Of a DNA stretch of 64,000 nucleotides, positions 7,381 to 17,188 are shown in pieces. The DNA is from Hyphomicrobiales bacterium (GTDB lineage: Bacteria > Pseudomonadota > Alphaproteobacteria > Rhizobiales > Rhizobiaceae), in the NCBI GenBank assembly GCA_900468535.1, contig UBTY01000026.1:1-64000 (forward strand), written 5' to 3'. The notes below the pieces were generated by a model that had not been told where the DNA came from, searched no databases, and worked only from the letters and a program-made list of their open reading frames with translations. Position 1 is the stretch's first letter, and each line of letters starts with the position of its first letter. The position numbers and the translations under genes are program-made.

Positions 7381-8512
7381 TCAGTCGATATCGTCAACCA
7401 TGGCGTCGGGCTTGCCGCTGATGCGGTGCGCGAGCGCAGCCTCCATGAACTCGTTGAGTTCACCGTCGAGGACGTCGCCCGGGGCCGTGCTCGCAACGCC
7501 GGTTCGCAGGTCCTTGACCAGCTGATAGGGCTGGAGCACGTAGGAACGGATCTGGTGACCCCAGCCGATATCGGTCTTGGAGGCGGCTTCGGCGCTTGCT
7601 GCGTCTTCCCGCTTCTTCAATTCCGCTTCGTACATGCGAGCGCGCAGCATGTCCCATGCCTTGGCACGGTTCTTGTGCTGCGAGCGTTCCTGCTGGCAGG
7701 CTACGACGATGCCGGTCGGAATGTGCGTGATGCGCACAGCCGAGTCCGTCGTGTTGACGTGCTGACCACCGGCGCCCGACGAGCGATAGGTGTCGATACG
7801 GCAATCGCTTTCGTTGATCTCGATGTTGATCGAGTCATCGACCACGGGATAGACCCAGATCGAGGAGAACGACGTGTGGCGACGGGCGTTGCTGTCGTAA
7901 GGCGAGATGCGCACCAGGCGATGGACACCCGATTCGGTCTTCAGCCAGCCGTATGCATTGTGGCCCTTGACGAGCAGCGTCGCTGACTTGATGCCGGCTT
8001 CTTCGCCATCGTGCACTTCGAGAAGCTCGACCTTGAACTTGGAACGCTCGGCCCAGCGCGTATACATGCGCAGCAGCATGTTCGCCCAGTCCTGGCTTTC
8101 GGTACCACCGGCTCCCGAATGGACTTCGAGATAGGTGTCGTTGCTGTCGGCCTCGCCTGACAGCATCGCCTCAACCTGGCGGCGCGCAGCCTCGGCTTTC
8201 AAGCCCTTCAGGGCTTCCTCGGCCTCGGTGACGATGCTTGCATCGCCCTCTTCCTCGCCCATCTCGATGAGCTCGATATTGTCGTTCAGCTGCTGCTCGA
8301 GCTGCCTCACTCCATTGATGCCGTCATCCAGCTGCTGGCGCTCGCGCATCAGCTTCTGTGCTTCCTGGGCATCGTTCCAGAGGTTCGGGTCCTCTGCCTT
8401 GTTATTCAACCAGTCCAGTCGTCTTACCGCCTGGTCCCAGTCAAAGATGCCTCCTCAGCAGGGTGATAGCCTGCTTGGTTTCATCGACTACGTTCTGGAT
8501 TTCCGCTCGCAT
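7381..8512 (-). CDS. prfB: peptide chain release factor 2, with programmed +1 frameshift
   Basis: RF2 ends translation at UGA and UAA by triggering peptidyl-tRNA hydrolysis on the ribosome. The gene is in two frames: 23 codons from ATG 8512 to CTT, an in-frame TGA at 8443-8441, then a +1 shift onto GAC, giving about 376 residues in all. The downstream frame has GGQ in [10 protein letters not shown], the recognition loop with SPY ([11 protein letters not shown]) where E. coli has SPF, and the final release-factor domain. An AGGAGG immediately before CATCTTTGAC supplies the internal Shine-Dalgarno that stimulates shifting. It is thus autoregulated by RF2 level. A gene call starting at 8409 would miss the true N-terminus. 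Confidence 0.95.
8440..8455 (-). promoter_or_regulatory. prfB programmed +1 frameshift site
   Basis: On the minus strand the sequence is AGGAGGCATCTTTGAC. It has the Shine-Dalgarno-like AGGAGG, three bases, the slippery CTT codon, the UGA stop and the following C, matching the known bacterial RF2 recoding site almost base for base (E. coli has AGGGGGTATCTTTGAC). The peptide continues in the +1 frame as Asp-Trp-Asp. Confidence 0.95.
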
Positions 8513-8556
8513 TTTCCTGCTTCTTTGCGTTGCTTAGAAAGTTGCCCGTCAAATAA

Positions 8557-8596
8557 TTGTGGCGGCTGCGGATGTAAAGGGCCGCAACCGCCACAA
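8557..8596 (-). terminator. hairpin terminator of the PBP1A gene
   Basis: The 15-base arms at 8557-8571 and 8582-8596 pair with one G-T wobble around a 10-base loop. On the minus strand TTATTTG follows. It lies just beyond the PBP1A stop at 8614 and before the prfB start. Confidence 0.75.
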
Positions 8597-8613
8597 GCTG
8601 TCTGGGAGAAAGA

Positions 8614-11061
8614 TCAGTAGAGACCGCCGGCGCCCGATTGGACGGCCTGGTTGGCCTGCGGCGAGGTCTTCAGGATTTCCTCGGGCGCCATGGTATTGTC
8701 CATGCCGATGACCGAGAAGCTGTCCGCCGGACCGGTGCCGGGCTTGAAGGCCTCGATGATCGTATTCGGATCGCCCTGTGTCGCGGCCATGCCGGTCTTG
8801 CGGTCGATCGGGATCATATTCATTCCGGCCGGAATCACGAACTTCGATTCCGGCATGTCCTTGACCGCCACCTGCATGAACTCGTTGAAAACAGGCGCCG
8901 AGAGCGAACCGCCGGTGCCGCCGCGTCCAAGCGTCGAAGGCGTATCGAAACCGATATAGAGGCCGGCGACGAGATCAGGCGTGAAGCCTACGAACCAAGC
9001 ATCCTTTTCGTCGTTCGTCGTACCGGTCTTGCCGGCAACGTCGCGACCGCCGAGGTTGACCTTGCCCGCTGCGGTACCGCGCTGGATTACGCCCTGCATC
9101 ATCGAGGTGATCTGGTAGGACGTCATCGGGTCAAGAACGGTCTCGCGGTTGTCGACGACGTTCGGCTCGTCCTGGTTCTGCCAGTCGCTGGCGTTGCAGC
9201 CTTCGCAGACCCGCTCTTCATGCTTGAAGATCGTCTTGCCGTAGCGATCCTGGATACGGTCGATCAAGGTCGGCTTGATCTGCTTGCCGCCATTCGCGAT
9301 GACCGAATAGGCCGAAACCATCCGCATGACGGTGGTTTCACCGGAGCCGAGCGACATAGCGAGCACCGGCATCATGTGGTCGTAGATACCGAAGCGTTCC
9401 GCATATTCGGCGACCACGTTCATGCCGAGATCGTTGGCGAGGCGAACCGTCATGCGGTTGCGCGAGTGCTCGATCGCGAAACGGAGCGTGTTCGCACCGC
9501 CACCCTCGCCCTCGTAGTTGTCAGGCGCCCAGATCTGGCCGTTTCCGGTCTGGATCTGCAGCGGATCGTCGTTGACAACGGAGGCTGGCGTATAGCCGTT
9601 ATCCATGGCCGCCGCATAGACGAACGGCTTGAAGGACGAGCCCGGCTGGCGCATCGCCTGCGTGGCGCGGTTGAATTCCGACTGAGAATAGGAGAAGCCG
9701 CCGACCATTGCCAGAACGCGGCCGGTCTTCGGGTCCATCGCGACCAGACCACCCTCGACCTTCGGCGGCTGACGCAGACGGTAGGAGTTCGAGCTGTCGT
9801 CGCCCAGGCGCTCGACGTAGACGACGTCGCCGGCCGACAGCACGCCTTGCGGCGACTTCGCGGTCTTGCCACCGCCGGCCGCCCGGTAGGCCCACTGCAT
9901 GTTCTTTGCCTGGATGACGCCGCGCTCGCGTTCGCTCGGGATCTTGCCGGCGCCGTCTTTCGCGGGCTGCAGGCCGATGTCGACGCTATCGTCGGCGACA
10001 GCAAGCACAACGGCCAGGCGCCACTCGGGCACGTCTGACAGTGCGGGGATGTCGGCAAGTGCCTTGCCCCAGTCAGCGGCGGTATCGATCTGCTTCAGCG
10101 GACCGTGGAAGCCGCGGCGTTCGTCATAAGTGGTCAGGCCGTCCTGCAGGGCCTTCCGTGCGAAGACCTGCAGTTGCGGATCGAAGGATGTCCGGACGGA
10201 CAGGCCGCCCTCGTAAAGCATCTTCTCACCATACTGGTCGATCAGCTGGCGACGCACCGCTTCGGCGAAGTAACCGGAGGCGAAGAGCGACGGGCCACTG
10301 TTGCGGCCGGTGACGCCGAGCGGCTGCTTCTTGGCTTCCGCACCATCGGACTGGCTGACGTAGCCGTTCTCGACCATGCGATCGATAACCCAGTTGCGGC
10401 GCGTAATCGCAGCCTCGGGATGGCGGAACGGATGGTAGTTGGCCGGGCCCTTAGGCAGCGAAGCCAGATAAGCGGCATCGGCAATCGTCAGCTCATTCAC
10501 CGACTTGTTGAAGTAAGTCAGCGCCGCGCTCGCGATACCGTATGAATTCAGGCCGAAGAAAATTTCGTTCAGGTAGAGCTCGAGGATCTTGTCCTTGCTG
10601 TAGGCCTGCTCGATGCGGAAGGAGAGGATGGCTTCCTTGGCCTTGCGCTCCATCGTCTGTTCGCTCGACAGAAGGAAGTTCTTTGCCACCTGCTGCGTGA
10701 TCGTCGAACCACCCTGGGTCGGGCCGCCAGTCAGATAGGCGACGACAGCGCGGCCGAAGCCGGTGACGTCGATCCCGGGATGCTGGTAGAAATTCTTGTC
10801 TTCAGCCGACAGGAAGGCAGCCTTCACGCGATCCGGCACAGCCTGGATCGGCAGGAAAAGCCGGCGTTCCTTGGCATATTCCGCCATCAGGGCACCGTTG
10901 CCGGCATGGACGCGCGTCGTTACCGGCGGCTCATAGCTGCTCAGCACCGCGTAATCAGGAAGATCCTTCGTGACAGTCGCCAGATAAATGGCAACGACGC
11001 CCGCGACGCCCAGAAACAGGACGCAAGCCGCTCCGAAGAAATATCCAAGAAGTCTGATCAT
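8614..11061 (-). CDS. mrcA: bifunctional penicillin-binding protein 1A
   Basis: This 815-residue class A PBP polymerises lipid II into glycan strands and cross-links them by D,D-transpeptidation. One N-terminal membrane anchor is at about residues 3-27. The glycosyltransferase domain follows, with SAEDKNFYQHPG (catalytic Glu), GGSTITQQVAKN and KEAILSFRIEQAYSK. The transpeptidase domain carries GSSFKPF (nucleophile Ser near residue 470), SRNRM (SxN motif) and KTGTTND (near 677). An intermediate OB-like region lies between them. The length is typical. Upstream is an amidase gene in the same orientation, separated by 242 bases that probably hold a promoter. The ribosome binding site is weak. Confidence 0.94.
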   Translation of the reverse strand: MIRLLGYFFGAACVLFLGVAGVVAIYLATVTKDLPDYAVLSSYEPPVTTRVHAGNGALMAEYAKERRLFLPIQAVPDRVKAAFLSAEDKNFYQHPGIDVTGFGRAVVAYLTGGPTQGGSTITQQVAKNFLLSSEQTMERKAKEAILSFRIEQAYSKDKILELYLNEIFFGLNSYGIASAALTYFNKSVNELTIADAAYLASLPKGPANYHPFRHPEAAITRRNWVIDRMVENGYVSQSDGAEAKKQPLGVTGRNSGPSLFASGYFAEAVRRQLIDQYGEKMLYEGGLSVRTSFDPQLQVFARKALQDGLTTYDERRGFHGPLKQIDTAADWGKALADIPALSDVPEWRLAVVLAVADDSVDIGLQPAKDGAGKIPSERERGVIQAKNMQWAYRAAGGGKTAKSPQGVLSAGDVVYVERLGDDSSNSYRLRQPPKVEGGLVAMDPKTGRVLAMVGGFSYSQSEFNRATQAMRQPGSSFKPFVYAAAMDNGYTPASVVNDDPLQIQTGNGQIWAPDNYEGEGGGANTLRFAIEHSRNRMTVRLANDLGMNVVAEYAERFGIYDHMMPVLAMSLGSGETTVMRMVSAYSVIANGGKQIKPTLIDRIQDRYGKTIFKHEERVCEGCNASDWQNQDEPNVVDNRETVLDPMTSYQITSMMQGVIQRGTAAGKVNLGGRDVAGKTGTTNDEKDAWFVGFTPDLVAGLYIGFDTPSTLGRGGTGGSLSAPVFNEFMQVAVKDMPESKFVIPAGMNMIPIDRKTGMAATQGDPNTIIEAFKPGTGPADSFSVIGMDNTMAPEEILKTSPQANQAVQSGAGGLY

Positions 11062-11303
11062 ATTTAAGCTACCGGTATCTCAATTATCGATCGGCGCGAA
11101 CCTAACGATCCCATGGATCGCGGCATTTTGCATGCTGCGCCGATTACTCCATGAGCGTTATTGCCACAAGCCAATTCCGTTTTGCGTGTGGAAACATAAT
11201 CGGGACTAATGGCCTGAATGTGAGCAAACTAGGGCTCCTACCGCTAATTCACATTGTTTCAAGCCTTTATGAGGAGGCTGTCACATCTGCGCCACGCTGT
11301 CAT

Positions 11304-12548
11304 TCAGCCGCCATTGGCGGCCATCGCCGAATGATAGCGCTTCACGGCCTCGGTCAAAAGGTCCGCCATCTTCGATCGCCATGTATCGTCAAGCAAAAGC
11401 TTCTCGTCTTCCCTGTTCGACAGGAAGCCCAGCTCAAGCAGGATCGAGGGGACGTCGGGCGCCTGCAGCACTCGGAAACCCGCATGGCGATGCGGATTAT
11501 TGATGGTGCCGACCTGATCCTTGAAGGAGGAGAGAACGCTTTCCGCCATCGAGATTGAAAAGGCCTGCGTCTCGCGACGCGTCAGATCCAGCAGGATATC
11601 GGCCACTTCGGGCGGCTCTGCCGTCACCGTCTTTCCGGCGATCTGATCGGAGAGGTTTTCGCGATCGGCGAGATCGGCGGCAAGCTTGTCCGAAGCCTTG
11701 TCGGAGATGGTGTAAACCGTGGCGCCGCGGATATCTTTCTGCTTCAGCGTATCCGCATGCATCGAAACAAAGAGATTGGCATGGTTCTGGCGCGCGATCT
11801 CCACGCGCTCCGACAGCGACAGGAAGGTATCGTCCTTGCGCGTCAGGAAGGCCCGGATGCCGGCCTCCCGGTTCAGGCGGTCGGCGAAGGCCTTGGCGAA
11901 GGCGAGAGTGACGTCCTTTTCCTGCGTCTTGGTGTCGATGCCGACGGCGCCGGTGTCGATCCCGCCATGGCCGGCGTCGACCGCGATAACAAGGTCGCCG
12001 CCCTGCGGCTGTTCGGCCGAAGGGATCGTGTTGGTGGTCTGAGGCGTCGTCGGATCGCTCCAGGACTGCGCTTTGACGAGTTCGTCGAACTTCGCCTTGT
12101 CGGTCATCTCGGCTTCGAGCACCAGCCGGTGCCCTTTGCCGTTCTCATCGGCCTGAACGCGCGCCAGACCGATATTGACCGGCTTGATCGCGGTCAGGAC
12201 GATCCGGGCGCTGTCCTCATCCATCGTCCCGTAGCGAATATCCTTGAAAAGGCCCCTCGCCTCGAGATCCTTTGCCGGGAAACCGAAGGCCGTCGCCGGC
12301 AGGTCGATGACGACGCGTTCCGGGTTCGCGATATAGTGGACCGAGAAAGACGGCGCGCGGTCGAAATCGATGACGATCCTCGTTCGCGCATCATCGCCGA
12401 CGATGCGGGCGCCATAGGCAAGCAGCGGTTCGGCCGCCATCGCCACATTGACCGCCATGACCGCGGCAAGCGCTGCCGCCGCAACGGCAAGACAGCCCAA
12501 TCTCAAGCTGGCAGCCACAGCCGCCCCGCGCCGCATCGTCTTAACCAA
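11304..12548 (-). CDS. amiC: N-acetylmuramoyl-L-alanine amidase (AmiC type)
   Basis: This 414-residue zinc amidase cleaves the bond between muramic acid and the stem peptide, separating daughter cells. It has a signal segment (about residues 10-38), an AMIN domain (about 45-145, with RIVIDFDRAPSF and RVVIDLPATAFG) for targeting, and a C-terminal Amidase_3 domain. That domain has the zinc ligands DAGHGG and SMHAD, plus an SLSERVEIAR helix and ILLELGFLSNREDE with the catalytic Glu. The start is TTG 12548, or an in-frame ATG at 12536; AGGCGG lies close to the TTG. It sits upstream of PBP1A, which fits peptidoglycan turnover at division. Confidence 0.88.
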   Translation of the reverse strand: MVKTMRRGAAVAASLRLGCLAVAAAALAAVMAVNVAMAAEPLLAYGARIVGDDARTRIVIDFDRAPSFSVHYIANPERVVIDLPATAFGFPAKDLEARGLFKDIRYGTMDEDSARIVLTAIKPVNIGLARVQADENGKGHRLVLEAEMTDKAKFDELVKAQSWSDPTTPQTTNTIPSAEQPQGGDLVIAVDAGHGGIDTGAVGIDTKTQEKDVTLAFAKAFADRLNREAGIRAFLTRKDDTFLSLSERVEIARQNHANLFVSMHADTLKQKDIRGATVYTISDKASDKLAADLADRENLSDQIAGKTVTAEPPEVADILLDLTRRETQAFSISMAESVLSSFKDQVGTINNPHRHAGFRVLQAPDVPSILLELGFLSNREDEKLLLDDTWRSKMADLLTEAVKRYHSAMAANGG

Positions 12549-13176
12549 TCGACCGCCTAACCTTAAATGTCATTGTGAATGTCCCGCAGCTCTCCCGAGG
12601 GGCAAATCGGACTCGCCCTTGCGATGCCCGAATCGACCGACGCCTGCCGTAGTTTTCTATGTTGCTCCAAATCCATCAATATTATGGCACATTTGGCTTT
12701 TCCCTTGATATTATGACGGAGAAAACATACAAGGATTTTCAGGGTAGAAGTGCTGACGGGATAGAGTCGCCTGCAAGGGCAGCCAAACCGCGAAGGACCT
12801 GGCGCCACAACCGGCAATCGTCCGCCGTCTCATGCGTTTCCACTCGTAAATTGGATCCTGAATTTCCGGCGTATGCGGGAACTTCATCGGTGGATCAGCC
12901 ACCAACCGCTCTTTACAGAGAGAGCAAACTCATCGGACCTGAACAAGGTCTTAGTTTTGTCGATCTCGCTTGGTCTTTGATGGTGTCGCAGCAGGTTTTA
13001 TCTGAAGTCTACAGGCCCCGGGAGAACATTTTCCCCGCTGCTGTCTGGCTGCTGCCTTCCACACCGCACCAATCGCGACTTTCATTATCCGGCGCTGCAA
13101 CAACGGACCGCATTCCGCCTGTCTCATCGACAGCGGGAGATGCCGCCGCACGACTGCGCCGAGGAGCTCAGCTTAC
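12549..13176 (+). other. 628-base intergenic region, probable long rne leader
   Basis: No supported gene lies here, although a 197-codon open frame runs through it and overlaps the rne start. The region is divergent between amiC and rne and must hold both promoters. RNase E mRNAs in other bacteria have long 5' untranslated regions used for autoregulation, so a structured leader is likely. Candidate structure is GACCTgaacaAGGTC near 12938-12952. Confidence 0.5.
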
Positions 13177-16005
13177 ATGGCAGACAAAATGCTTATCGAC
13201 GCGTCTCACGAGGAAGAGACGCGCGTCGTTGTCGTTCGCGGGAACCGCATAGAAGAGTTCGACTTCGAATCACAGCACAAGAAGCAGATTCGCGGCAACA
13301 TCTACCTGGCAAAGGTAACGAGGGTTGAACCCTCCCTCCAGGCCGCGTTCGTCGACTACGGCGGCAACCGGCACGGCTTTCTGGCCTTCGCCGAAATCCA
13401 CCCCGATTATTACCAGATCCCCCTCGCCGACCGTCAGGCGCTTCTGCGCGCTGAAGCCGAGGACCATCGCCGGGATGACGACGTCGAACACGTCGAGACC
13501 GCGACCGTAGATCTCTCCACGCAGGATCAGCCTGACATCGGCATCGTTCCTGTCGCAGAGACCGCCGAAGAGACGGTCGTTGAGGTTGTCGAGACCGCTC
13601 AGGTTGTCGAAGCTGCGGAAGAGGCTCCGGCCAAGAAGGCAAAGCCACGTCGCAGCCGCAAGAAGGCTGCCCCTGCTGTTGCCGAAGAGGCCGCAGCGGA
13701 AGAGGCATCCGCCCCTGCTGCCGCCGACGATGAAGACGAAGGGTCTTCCGGTGGCGAGATGGCCGCTATGGTCGAAACCGATTCGATCTCCGAAGACGTC
13801 GACACCCGCCACCGCAACGACGATGACGACGATGACGATCACGAGGAAGAAGTGATCGAGTCCGTTGGCGCCGAAGATGCGATGGAAGAGGTTCCGGATC
13901 GCGCACAGCGCAAGCCGCGCAAGCAGTATCGAATCCAGGAAGTCATCAAGCGTCGCCAGATCCTGCTCGTTCAGGTCGCCAAGGAAGAGCGCGGCAATAA
14001 GGGCGCAGCGCTGACGACCTACCTGTCGCTGGCCGGCCGCTATTCCGTTCTGATGCCGAACACGGCACGTGGTGGCGGCATTTCCCGCAAGATCACTAAT
14101 CCGCAGGACCGCAAGCGCCTGAAGGAAATCGCGCGCATGCTCGAAGTGCCGCTAGGCATGGGCGTCATCCTGCGTACCGCCGGTGCGAACCGCACCAAGG
14201 TCGAGGTCAAGCGCGACTTTGAATATCTGATGCGCCTGTGGGAAAACGTTCGCACGCTGACGCTGCAATCGACCGCACCCTGCCTCGTCTACGAGGAAGG
14301 CTCGCTCATCAAGCGCTCGATCCGCGACCTCTACAACAAGGACATCGGCGAGATCATCGTTGCCGGCGAAGAAGGCTATCGTGAAGCAAAAGACTTCATG
14401 AAGATGCTCATGCCGAGCCACGCGAAGGTCGTTCAGCCATATCGCGACATCCACCCGATCTTCTCGCGCTCCGGTATCGAAGCACAGCTCGACCGCATGC
14501 TGCAGCCGCAGGTGACGCTGAAGTCCGGCGGCTACCTGATCATGAACCAGACGGAAGCGCTGGTTTCGATCGACGTCAACTCCGGTCGCTCGACGCGCGA
14601 ACACTCGATCGAGGACACCGCTCTCCAGACCAATCTGGAAGCAGCGGAAGAAATCGCTCGCCAGCTTCGCCTGCGCGACCTTGCCGGTCTCATCGTTATC
14701 GACTTCATCGATATGGAAGAGAAGCGTAACAACCGCGCCGTCGAGAAGAAGCTGAAGGAATGCCTGAAGAACGACCGTGCGCGTATCCAGGTCGGCCGCA
14801 TCTCGCATTTCGGCCTCCTGGAAATGTCGCGCCAGCGCATCCGCGCGTCGGTTCTCGAATCGACGACGCAGGTTTGCTCGCATTGCGGCGGCACCGGTCA
14901 CGTTCGCTCGCAGTCCTCCGTTGCGCTGCACGTCCTGCGCGGCATCGAGGAATATCTGCTCAAGAACACGACGCACAACATCACCGTGCGGACAACGCCT
15001 GACATCGCGCTCTACCTGCTGAACCACAAGCGCCAGACGATCATCGATTACGAAGCGCGCTTCGGTGTCGCTATCATCATCGATGCCGATGGCGCGGTCG
15101 GCGCGCAGCATTTCGCGATCGATCGCGGCGAAGCTGTCGAGAACCCGGTCAAGATCGAAACCCTCTTCAACTTCGCAGCAATCCCGGACGATGACGACGA
15201 CGATGTCGTGATCGAAATGGACGAGGAAGAAGACGAAGAACTCGAAGAAAAGCCGGCAGCCGCCGAACGTCCGGCAGCGCGCGCCGAAGGTGAAGGCGAT
15301 GGGCGCAAGCGCAAGCGTCGCCGGCGTCGTCGTGGCCGTAACGGTAACGGCGAACAGCAGGCTGCCAACGAGTCGGCCTCCGATCAGGCAGACGCTGGTG
15401 ACGAGGGTGATGACGAGGACGGCGAGATCGAAGCGGATGCAGCCGCACCGACGACAGCCGACGAGCAGGCTGACGGCGATGAGAGCCAGCGCCGCAAGCG
15501 CCGCCGCCGCGGAAAGCGCGGTGGTCGCCGCAACCGCGAGGAAAACGGCGAGCAGTCCGCTGAGGCCGGCGACGGAGACGAGTCCGCGGCCGATGCCGAG
15601 GAAACCGAGGTAGCAGAACCTGTACAGACGACCGAGGCGGAAGCCATCGAGATCGTTGCCGAAGAAGCTGTCGAGCCCCAGACTGCGATGGCTGCTGTCG
15701 AAACAGCCGCTTCCGTCACCGAAGACGTCAAGCCGAAGCGCGCACGTCGCAGCCGCAAGGCATCGCCGGTGGAAGAGCCGGTTGTCGAAGCCGCTGCCGA
15801 GGTCACCCCTGCTGCGGAACCGGAAGCGGAAACGGTTGAAGCGGCCGCCGACCTGACGGCATCCGTCGAAGAAGAAGCCAAGCCAGTCCGGGCAAACCGC
15901 GAGTCGAACATCTCCTCCTCGGAGCCGACCGTGAAGTCGACGAGCACCGATGGCGACGGCAAGCCTAAGAAGGCTGGCTGGTGGCAGCGCCGCGGCTTCT
16001 TCTAA
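13177..16005 (+). CDS. rne: ribonuclease E
   Basis: This 942-residue single-strand endoribonuclease is the core of the RNA degradosome and acts in mRNA decay and rRNA/tRNA processing. The S1 domain begins at residue ~35 (GNIYLAKVTRVEPSLQAAF) but is split by a ~165-residue acidic/Ala-Lys insertion (about 88-255). The RNase H-like and 5'-sensor regions follow, then the DNase I-like catalytic region with Asp in SIDVNSG and VIDFIDME, and the Zn-link CSHC near 567. The C-terminal ~270 residues are disordered, with Arg-rich (KRKRRRRRRG) and acidic blocks, and end in GWWQRRGFF. Such a GWW tail binds PNPase in Caulobacter RNase E. A bidirectional terminator follows. Confidence 0.95.
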   Translation: MADKMLIDASHEEETRVVVVRGNRIEEFDFESQHKKQIRGNIYLAKVTRVEPSLQAAFVDYGGNRHGFLAFAEIHPDYYQIPLADRQALLRAEAEDHRRDDDVEHVETATVDLSTQDQPDIGIVPVAETAEETVVEVVETAQVVEAAEEAPAKKAKPRRSRKKAAPAVAEEAAAEEASAPAAADDEDEGSSGGEMAAMVETDSISEDVDTRHRNDDDDDDDHEEEVIESVGAEDAMEEVPDRAQRKPRKQYRIQEVIKRRQILLVQVAKEERGNKGAALTTYLSLAGRYSVLMPNTARGGGISRKITNPQDRKRLKEIARMLEVPLGMGVILRTAGANRTKVEVKRDFEYLMRLWENVRTLTLQSTAPCLVYEEGSLIKRSIRDLYNKDIGEIIVAGEEGYREAKDFMKMLMPSHAKVVQPYRDIHPIFSRSGIEAQLDRMLQPQVTLKSGGYLIMNQTEALVSIDVNSGRSTREHSIEDTALQTNLEAAEEIARQLRLRDLAGLIVIDFIDMEEKRNNRAVEKKLKECLKNDRARIQVGRISHFGLLEMSRQRIRASVLESTTQVCSHCGGTGHVRSQSSVALHVLRGIEEYLLKNTTHNITVRTTPDIALYLLNHKRQTIIDYEARFGVAIIIDADGAVGAQHFAIDRGEAVENPVKIETLFNFAAIPDDDDDDVVIEMDEEEDEELEEKPAAAERPAARAEGEGDGRKRKRRRRRRGRNGNGEQQAANESASDQADAGDEGDDEDGEIEADAAAPTTADEQADGDESQRRKRRRRGKRGGRRNREENGEQSAEAGDGDESAADAEETEVAEPVQTTEAEAIEIVAEEAVEPQTAMAAVETAASVTEDVKPKRARRSRKASPVEEPVVEAAAEVTPAAEPEAETVEAAADLTASVEEEAKPVRANRESNISSSEPTVKSTSTDGDGKPKKAGWWQRRGFF

Positions 16006-16034
16006 GAAGCCGCCTGTCGCTTACGCGTAGAAAC

Positions 16035-16067
16035 AAAAAATCCGGCTGTGGTGCAGCCGGATTTTTT
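16035..16067. terminator. bidirectional terminator between rne and ctaA
   Basis: AAAAAATCCGGCTG (16035-16048) pairs perfectly with CAGCCGGATTTTTT (16054-16067) around a 5-base loop. U-runs arise in both directions, so it ends rne on the plus strand and ctaA on the minus strand. Confidence 0.92.
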
Positions 16068-16084
16068 TGTGCCTCGATTTGAGA

Positions 16085-17188
16085 TCAGTCGCGCTCGGCG
16101 ATCACTGTGGTGCGAGGATATTCGCCATAGAAGCCGCGCCAGTTGGCGACGGCAAAGCCGAACACGACGAGGGCGCCTGCCTGATGCAACAGGCCCCAAT
16201 GCACGGGAACCTGCAGCAGCAGCGTTGCTATACCGATCGCAGCCTGGACGATGACCAGAACGAACAGAACGACGGCTCGACGAGCGTGCGTGGTCGATGG
16301 AGCCGCCGACAGCGCGATGATCATGTTGAGCAGCGTCAGCGCCAGCAGCGTATAGGCACCGAGACGGTGGATGAACTGCACCGTCTTCGGATTCTCGAAA
16401 AAATTGATCCAGGCAGGCTGCTGAATGAGCAGGTCGGACGGAACGATCGCTCCATCCATAAGCGGCCAGGTATTGTAGCTGAAGCCGGCATCGAGCCCGG
16501 CCACCAGCGCGCCGAGGTAGATCTGGAATAGCGCGAAGATCGCGATTACGCCCGCCCACGCCTTGGAACCTGACGTCGGCGCCTCATCGTCGGAATGCGG
16601 AGACAGGCCCCGCATGATCCACATGCAGGATGCAAAAATCAGGCAGGCCATGATCAGGTGCGTGGCGAGCCGGTACTGGCTGACATCGGTGCGAACCGAC
16701 AGGCCGGATGACACCATCCACCAGCCGATGGCGCCCTGCATGCCACCCAGCGCGAGAATACCGAGAAGCGGCCAGCGCAGGCGCCGTTCGATCTTTCCGG
16801 TCGCCCAGAAATAGATCAGGGGAAGCGCGAAGATAACGCCGATCCCGCGCGCGATAAGGCGATGCGCCCATTCCCACCAGAAGATTCCCTTGAACTGCTC
16901 GACCGTCATGTCGCTGTTCAGTTGCTGATATTCGGGAATGCGCTGGTACAGCTTGAACTCTTCTTCCCATTCCGCAGCGTTCAGCGGCGGGATAACGCCG
17001 TGGATCGGCTTCCATTCGGTGATAGAGAGCCCGGAATTCGTCAGCCGCGTGGCGCCGCCGACGATAACAAGACAGAACAACGCCAGAAGGACGAAGCCCA
17101 GCCAGACGCGAACCGCCTTACGGTTGCGGTCCTGCGTGCGGACCTCCCCCAAGATTCTCTGTTCGGTGGTTGTATTCGCGAATGCCAT
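16085..17188 (-). CDS. ctaA: heme A synthase (Cox15 type)
   Basis: This 367-residue inner-membrane enzyme oxidises the C8 methyl of heme O to the formyl of heme A, needed by aa3-type cytochrome oxidases. It has about eight transmembrane segments. The conserved histidines and partners are visible: [54 protein letters not shown] and [12 protein letters not shown]. It is the proteobacterial Cox15 form rather than the short Bacillus CtaA. It stands alone, facing rne across a shared terminator. The other cytochrome oxidase assembly genes are not in the window. Confidence 0.94.
   Translation of the reverse strand: MAFANTTTEQRILGEVRTQDRNRKAVRVWLGFVLLALFCLVIVGGATRLTNSGLSITEWKPIHGVIPPLNAAEWEEEFKLYQRIPEYQQLNSDMTVEQFKGIFWWEWAHRLIARGIGVIFALPLIYFWATGKIERRLRWPLLGILALGGMQGAIGWWMVSSGLSVRTDVSQYRLATHLIMACLIFASCMWIMRGLSPHSDDEAPTSGSKAWAGVIAIFALFQIYLGALVAGLDAGFSYNTWPLMDGAIVPSDLLIQQPAWINFFENPKTVQFIHRLGAYTLLALTLLNMIIALSAAPSTTHARRAVVLFVLVIVQAAIGIATLLLQVPVHWGLLHQAGALVVFGFAVANWRGFYGEYPRTTVIAERD

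Noticed and set aside
8638-10038. 466-codon open frame opposite the PBP1A gene
   Set aside because: It mirrors the third-position GC bias of the PBP1A gene; the product has no domain or start signal.
12659-13252. 197-codon open frame in front of and overlapping rne
   Set aside because: It overlaps the true rne start in another frame, its composition is not protein-like, and there is no ribosome binding site.
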